From Candidatus Sulfotelmatobacter sp. (GTDB lineage Bacteria; Acidobacteriota; Terriglobia; Terriglobales; Acidobacteriaceae), in contig JASHTD010000228.1 in the NCBI GenBank assembly GCA_030040725.1, positions 1 through 9,846 on the forward strand: 9,846 nt of DNA, written 5' to 3'. Under the pieces are notes generated by a model. It saw nothing but the letters and a program-made list of their open reading frames with translations. It did not search any database and was not told where the DNA came from. Made by a program: the position numbers and the translations under genes. The first letter of the stretch is position 1, and every line of letters starts with the position of its first letter. Shown in pieces: positions 6,386-9,846 of the stretch.

Positions 6386-8239
6386 ATGCCGCAAGCACTG
6401 AAAGCAAAGCCAGATCGTAAGAGCGACCGCCGTAGCGCGGCCTGGGGAAAACGCCTGGGCGTGTTGTTGCTCCTTCTGTTTGCGGAGTGTGCCTTCGCCC
6501 AGGATCCGCAAGGCGATGGAAGGCCGTCCGGCAAATTTGGTCCGGACCTCGCACCTGTGGTTGCCCGCGCGCATCACGGTGCAGCAGCGAACGAAACGGT
6601 GAAAGTCATCGTGCAGTACAAACAGGTCCCGCAGTCAGAGCAGGAAGGAAGGATGCAGAGTCTTGGTGCCCGACTGAACCATAGGCTCGGCATGGTCAAG
6701 GGTATCGCGCTCACCATTCCGGTAAATGCCTTGCCCGCGCTGGAAAAAGACTCCGACATTATTTCGGTAAGTCTAGACCATCCTTTGCGAGCACTCGATG
6801 AGACCACAGACACCGCGACAAATGTCACAGCGGGCTGGAATGCCGGCTACAACGGCGCTGGGATTGGCGTGGCCGTAATCGACAGCGGCATCAATGACAG
6901 CCATCCCGATCTGTGGAACTCGACTGAGACCCATACCCGCGTTGTCTATCACCAGGATTTCACCGGCACAGCGACCACGAACTCGAGCGGAGCAAAATAT
7001 GACCTGTACGGTCATGGTACGCACGTTGCCGGCATCATTGGCGGCAACGGCTACCTTTCCGGCGGACAATACGAAGGCGCTGCACCTAGCGTTAATCTGA
7101 TTGATCTTCGCGCCCTGGATGAAAACGGCAACGGCACCGACAGCAGTGTGATCGACGCCATTCAAGAAGCAATCGCGCTGCAAAATAAATACAACATCCA
7201 AGTGATCAACTTGTCGCTGGGGCGCGGCATCGCCGTCAGTTACACACAGGATCCTCTATGTCAGGCTGTCGAATCAGCCTGGCAGGCCGGCATTGTGGTC
7301 GTCGTGGCAGCCGGTAACTACGGACGCGTGAGCGTCAATGGCAGCGACGGCTACGGAACCATCACGGCTCCAGGCAACGATCCTTTAGTTCTGACCGTGG
7401 GAGCGATGAATAGTGACGGCTCGTCTTCGCAGGCGAGCGAGATCATGACCAGCTACACCTCCAAAGGCCCGACCACTTACGATCACGTGGTTAAGCCGGA
7501 CATTATGGCTCCGGGGAACAACATCGTCTCGTTGGCGGCTCCGGGCGCCACCCTGGAAGCTGAGTATCCATCTTTTCTGGTCAACGGCAGCAACGGGCAG
7601 GCCGATTATTTCACGCTGAGCGGAACCAGCATGGCAACGCCCGTGGTCAGCGGAGCGATTGCATTGCTTCTCCAGCAGAACAGCAATCTCACCCCGGATC
7701 AGGTCAAGGCGCTGCTGATGCAAAGCACCTACGGATCTTTTCCAACTTCCACAGTCGTCTCCGTTCCCGCTCTCTCCGAAACTTTCACGGAGTATTACGA
7801 TCTCTTCTCGGTTGGTTCCGGACTTCTGAACCTGCAGGCGGCGTTGTCCGACAACGATCTGGCTCCGGCCACAGTGGGCGCAGCGCTGTCTCCGTCGGTG
7901 GTTTATAACCAGTCGAATGGCACCGTTTCCCTGGTGAACGGAAACAGCAGCATACCGGCGCGTTCGGTAATCTGGGGCTCGTCGCGGCAATGGTCGTGGT
8001 CGTCCATCTGGGGCTCCAACGTAAGCGGCAATACGGTTGTGTGGAATACTCCTCTTCCATGGAATGACGATTTGCTCACCGCTTTTAGCGTGGTTTGGGG
8101 TTCGAGCACCGGCAGCGGCCCTGGTGCCACAAGTGTGGTTTGGGGTTCGGCGGAGCTGGCGACCGACGCAGCGAGCAAGGTTGTGGCCGCTGACGGAGGG
8201 CCACTTATGATGTGCCAGCCAAAGAAACAATGCCGGTAA
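6386..8239 (+). CDS. Secreted subtilisin-like serine protease (S8) with prodomain and Trp-Gly repeat tail
   Basis: This is a 617-residue exported serine endopeptidase. A basic N-terminus and the hydrophobic run LGVLLLLLF lead to a signal-peptidase site after AECAFA (about 38/39). Residues about 70-135 resemble an I9 inhibitor prodomain (ETVKVIVQYKQVP to IISVSLDHPL), normally removed on maturation. The S8 domain follows (about 157-480) with the complete triad: Asp166 in VAVIDSGI, His210 in GHGTHVAG and Ser415 in SGTSMATP, plus the oxyanion Asn311 in VVAAGNYG. The tail has five spaced VxWG-like motifs with Trp at 530, 542, 553, 571 and 586 (VIWGSS, SIWGSN, VVWNTP, VVWGSS, VVWGSA), then a Cys-x5-Cys end. 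The start has a good Shine-Dalgarno sequence 8 bases upstream. The gene stands alone, with tRNA-Gly homology on both sides in opposite orientation. The substrate is unknown; protein scavenging outside the cell is likely. Confidence 0.95.
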   Translation: MPQALKAKPDRKSDRRSAAWGKRLGVLLLLLFAECAFAQDPQGDGRPSGKFGPDLAPVVARAHHGAAANETVKVIVQYKQVPQSEQEGRMQSLGARLNHRLGMVKGIALTIPVNALPALEKDSDIISVSLDHPLRALDETTDTATNVTAGWNAGYNGAGIGVAVIDSGINDSHPDLWNSTETHTRVVYHQDFTGTATTNSSGAKYDLYGHGTHVAGIIGGNGYLSGGQYEGAAPSVNLIDLRALDENGNGTDSSVIDAIQEAIALQNKYNIQVINLSLGRGIAVSYTQDPLCQAVESAWQAGIVVVVAAGNYGRVSVNGSDGYGTITAPGNDPLVLTVGAMNSDGSSSQASEIMTSYTSKGPTTYDHVVKPDIMAPGNNIVSLAAPGATLEAEYPSFLVNGSNGQADYFTLSGTSMATPVVSGAIALLLQQNSNLTPDQVKALLMQSTYGSFPTSTVVSVPALSETFTEYYDLFSVGSGLLNLQAALSDNDLAPATVGAALSPSVVYNQSNGTVSLVNGNSSIPARSVIWGSSRQWSWSSIWGSNVSGNTVVWNTPLPWNDDLLTAFSVVWGSSTGSGPGATSVVWGSAELATDAASKVVAADGGPLMMCQPKKQCR

Positions 8240-8541
8240 CACGCAGCAGTTCGGGTTGAAGACCGGTATTTCAGGGTTGGCATGCTCCGCAGCGAGATAT
8301 CGAGAGGGATTTTGCGAGGTAGAAGTTCTGCGCCGCATATTCGCCACGAATGAGCAAGGACGCGGCCATCGAAAGACGTGCAGTACTCATCTGCGCCATA
8401 CCAACATCAATCCCACGCCGGGCATCTTCACACAGCCGACTGCCGAGAGTACCGCGAGGTGATCCAAGGGTAAACTCATAGCGCTCGAAGAGGTATGAGT
8501 GCTAGACTTTGCTGCTAGGGGCTGTCCTGGCTGCCCTTCGA
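8240..8541. other. Intergenic region between protease and tRNA-Gly
   Basis: This is 302 bases without a convincing gene. An open frame at 8256-8462 begins at TTG and shows no family features. No T-tract terminator is seen after the protease. Near the tRNA there is an inverted repeat, ACTCATA/TATGAGT (8474-8480 and 8494-8500), overlapping the first base of an extended -10-like motif at 8500-8508. Confidence 0.6.
8500..8508 (+). promoter_or_regulatory. Extended -10-like motif upstream of tRNA-Gly
   Basis: TGCTAGACT reads as an extended -10 (TG, one base, then TAGACT, 4 of 6 consensus bases). A start near 8515 would give a short 5' leader of about 27 bases before the tRNA. No -35 box is recognisable. 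The same nine bases recur at 8647-8655. Confidence 0.35.
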
Positions 8542-8616
8542 GCGGGAGTAGTTCAGCGGTAGAACGCCAGCTTCCCAAGCTGGATGTCGCCGGTTCGATC
8601 CCGGTCTCCCGCTCCA
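8542..8616 (+). tRNA. tRNA-Gly (anticodon CCC), CCA encoded
   Basis: A full cloverleaf can be folded. Acceptor GCGGGAG (8542-8548) pairs with CTCCCGC (8606-8612). The D stem is GTTC/GAAC with loop AGCGGTA. Anticodon stem CCAGC/GCTGG encloses loop TTCCCAA, giving anticodon CCC (8574-8576), which reads GGG glycine codons. The T arm is GCCGG-TTCGATC-CCGGT, with one G/T pair. The discriminator is T at 8613, and CCA is encoded at 8614-8616. A near-identical but broken copy lies on the other strand at 6019-6075. Confidence 0.96.
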
Positions 8617-8646
8617 TTGCGATTTAATTTCTTCCATTCGCTCCGC

Positions 8647-8655
8647 TGCTAGACT
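8647..8655 (+). promoter_or_regulatory. Extended -10-like motif just before the HugZ-like gene
   Basis: TGCTAGACT again, with TAGACT at 8650-8655 ending 9 bases before the ATG at 8665. This is the same -10-to-ATG distance as at the kinase gene. A start near 8662 would give an almost leaderless mRNA. No -35 box is seen, so read-through from the tRNA promoter is the alternative. Confidence 0.35.
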
Positions 8656-8664
8656 GGTGGAACA

Positions 8665-9471
8665 ATGCCTTCTGCATCAACCCGAAAGCACGCAAGGACA
8701 GCAACCGTAACCGATCGGCCGCCGGCGCCCGAGCCCTCGTTCGCAGAGCGCGCACGCACGCTGGTTCACATCGGACGCATTGGCAGTCTCTCCACGCTTT
8801 CGCGCAAGCAACCGGGATTTCCTTTCGGCTCGGTCATGCCGTACGGATTGGACGCCACTGGGCGCCCAATTTTTCTGATCAGCACCATGGCTATGCACAC
8901 GCAGAATTTGCAGGCCGATCCGCGCGCCAGCCTGCTCGTGACGCAACCCGACGCCAGCGGCGATCCGCTGGGCGCGTCGCGAGTCACGCTGGTAGGAAAT
9001 GCTGCCAAGATTCCCAAACCGGAGATTGCGGAGGCGCGCAGACTTTATCTTGAGCGTTACGCGAACAGCAAGTACTGGGTGGACTTCGAAGATTTTTCTT
9101 TTTACCGCATGGATGTTCTCGACGTTTATTACGTCGGAGGCTTCGGCGTGATGGGCTGGGTCGAGGCGTCGGACTACACGCAGGCTCAACCTGATCCGCT
9201 CGCCGACTCTGCTACGGCGATTCTTGAACACATGAATGCCGACCACAAAGACGCGCTGGTCCTGCTTGCCCGCGCATTTGCCGGCATCGAATCTCAGGAA
9301 GCTTCCATGACCGCTGTCGATCGTCTGGGTTTTCACGTGCGGCTAAAGACCGAAGAGGGCATGAAAGGTGCGCGGATCGCCTTCCCGCGAGAAGTTCGCA
9401 GCACTGCGGAAACTCGCAAAGTGCTGGTGGAGATGGTGCAGCAGGCGCGCGAGAAATTAATAGGCGCATAA
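8665..9471 (+). CDS. Pyridoxamine-phosphate-oxidase-like / DUF2470 (HugZ-like) protein
   Basis: This is a 268-residue cytoplasmic protein with two parts. Residues about 28-175 form a split-barrel FMN-type domain: FPFGSVMPYGLDATGRPIF, then LISTMAMHTQNLQADPRASL and a YVGGFGVMGWV strand. Residues about 190-265 form a DUF2470 domain (ILEHMNADHKDALVLLAR, then DRLGFHVRLKT). The pair occurs in the HugZ heme-oxygenase family and in the related plastid glutamyl-tRNA-reductase-binding proteins. Heme binding or degradation, or control of tetrapyrrole synthesis, is thus plausible but unproven; many members have no known activity. The first 25 or so residues (PSASTRKHARTATVTDRPP) are low-complexity, so the true start could be later. 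The ATG at 8665 has only a weak GGTGG four bases upstream with the A of GGTGGA. The gene begins 48 bases after the tRNA. No heme or iron genes lie nearby. Confidence 0.88.
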   Translation: MPSASTRKHARTATVTDRPPAPEPSFAERARTLVHIGRIGSLSTLSRKQPGFPFGSVMPYGLDATGRPIFLISTMAMHTQNLQADPRASLLVTQPDASGDPLGASRVTLVGNAAKIPKPEIAEARRLYLERYANSKYWVDFEDFSFYRMDVLDVYYVGGFGVMGWVEASDYTQAQPDPLADSATAILEHMNADHKDALVLLARAFAGIESQEASMTAVDRLGFHVRLKTEEGMKGARIAFPREVRSTAETRKVLVEMVQQAREKLIGA

Positions 9472-9577
9472 GAAAGACCACATAGAAACTAAAGGCCTTC
9501 TGCACGGCATTCCGCTATCGATTAGTATGTTCGGTTGCGTTTCATGCCGATCCAAACGCACAGGAATACTCCCAATC

Positions 9578-9846
9578 ATGAACAAAAAGAACAGGCAGAT
9601 TCGTGGCAGCCGTCGTTCCTTTCTGCGGGGCACTCTGGCAGGTGGGACAGCCGCAACGGTCGCGTCGATTTATCCCGCGTTGGCCGCAGCGCGCGAGGTT
9701 CCCCAGCCAGCCGAGACTTCCGAGGTCAAGCCTTTCGAGCTCGATGAGATCACAATTCCCGATCTGCAAGATGGAATCAAGAGCGGCAAATTTACCGCCC
9801 GGTTGCTGGTTGAGAAGTACTCCGCTCGCATTGACGAAATCGACAA
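9578..9846 (+). CDS. Tat-exported amidase, N-terminal part (3' end outside window)
   Basis: This open frame runs off the end of the window, with 89 complete codons visible. It begins with a twin-arginine signal: basic MNKKNRQIRG, then SRRSFLRG (Arg12-Arg13), a weakly hydrophobic stretch rich in Gly, Ala and Thr, and an AxA-type site (PALAAA, about residues 33-38). Folded export by the Tat system is therefore likely. The mature start, FELDEITIPDLQDGIKSGK followed by LVEKYSARIDEID, is the typical N-terminus of amidase-signature enzymes, which hydrolyse amide bonds with a Ser-cisSer-Lys triad. The catalytic part is beyond the window, so activity cannot be checked. The ATG at 9578 is chosen because the Tat motif follows at the right distance; AGGAA lies 11 bases upstream. 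It is separated by 106 bases from the HugZ-like gene, with no obvious terminator between. Confidence 0.85.
   Translation, partial: MNKKNRQIRGSRRSFLRGTLAGGTAATVASIYPALAAAREVPQPAETSEVKPFELDEITIPDLQDGIKSGKFTARLLVEKYSARIDEID

Noticed and set aside
7385..8347. 320-codon open frame on the - strand
   Set aside because: It is antisense to the protease, whose catalytic residues and signal peptide prove the + strand. The composition is Arg/His-rich as expected of a shadow frame.
8256..8462. 68-codon open frame starting at TTG after the protease
   Set aside because: It has a weak start, no hydrophobic or family pattern and no good ribosome site. Chance cannot be excluded, so it is not annotated.
6019..8616. 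Integrase attL/attR pair at tRNA-Gly
   Set aside because: The two tRNA copies are inverted, not direct, and no integrase or other mobility gene lies between them.
8387..8617. 76-codon open frame on the - strand beginning MERETGIEPATSS
   Set aside because: It is a translation across the tRNA-Gly gene. This ETGIEPATSSLGS-type peptide is a well-known tRNA artefact.
8677..9336. 219-codon open frame on the - strand
   Set aside because: It is antisense to the conserved FMN-type and DUF2470 domains and has no recognisable domain of its own.
9492..9499. AAGGCCTT as a terminator after the HugZ-like gene
   Set aside because: It is only an 8-bp palindrome with no loop and no T-tract.
9535..9747. 70-codon open frame near the end
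   Set aside because: It overlaps the amidase start in another frame. The Tat motif and amidase N-terminus show that the frame from 9578 is the real one.

Overview
The window most likely comes from an Acidobacteriota chromosome (a soil-type, moderately GC-rich member of the Koribacter/Terriglobus kind). The main reason is the 999-residue Ser/Thr kinase at 2960-5959. It opens with the MIGQTISHYRI start and joins a Hanks-type kinase, one membrane helix, a TolB-like region and TPRs, and it ends in a DIPILKQAKAEYAKLQ-type tail. That architecture is expanded in Acidobacteriota. The assignment rests on recognising protein families, not on a database search.

Layout, with every protein gene on the + strand: (1) 1-1354, the 3' part of glutamate synthase large subunit (gltB), with no gltD behind it. 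(2) 1440-2354, a LysR-type regulator. (3) 2472-2849, a small four-helix membrane protein. (4) 2850-2959, a short intergenic stretch with a large palindrome, flanking direct repeats and a good sigma70-like promoter. (5) 2960-5959, the membrane Ser/Thr kinase with TPRs. (6) 5960-6385, an intergenic region holding a broken tRNA-Gly copy on the - strand and a perfect 16-bp palindrome. (7) 6386-8239, a secreted subtilisin-like protease (S8) with an I9-type prodomain and Trp-Gly repeats in its tail. (8) 8240-8541, an intergenic region without a convincing gene. (9) 8542-8616, an intact tRNA-Gly(CCC) with an encoded CCA. (10) 8665-9471, a pyridoxamine-phosphate-oxidase-like/DUF2470 (HugZ-like) protein. 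(11) 9578-end, the 5' end of a Tat-exported amidase.

The genes do not form one clear operon or pathway. The themes are nitrogen assimilation (gltB), signalling (LysR and kinase) and export (secreted protease and Tat amidase). Several genes have a -10-like box only 9-14 nt before the start codon and no good Shine-Dalgarno sequence, which suggests leaderless or nearly leaderless mRNAs. No CRISPR array, transposase, integrase or defence system was seen.

The least ordinary features are non-coding. A 57-58-bp inverted repeat is made of an intact tRNA-Gly and a broken near-identical copy, and it brackets the protease gene. An imperfect 31-bp palindrome sits just upstream of the kinase promoter. 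Two strong hairpins lie inside the kinase juxtamembrane linker.
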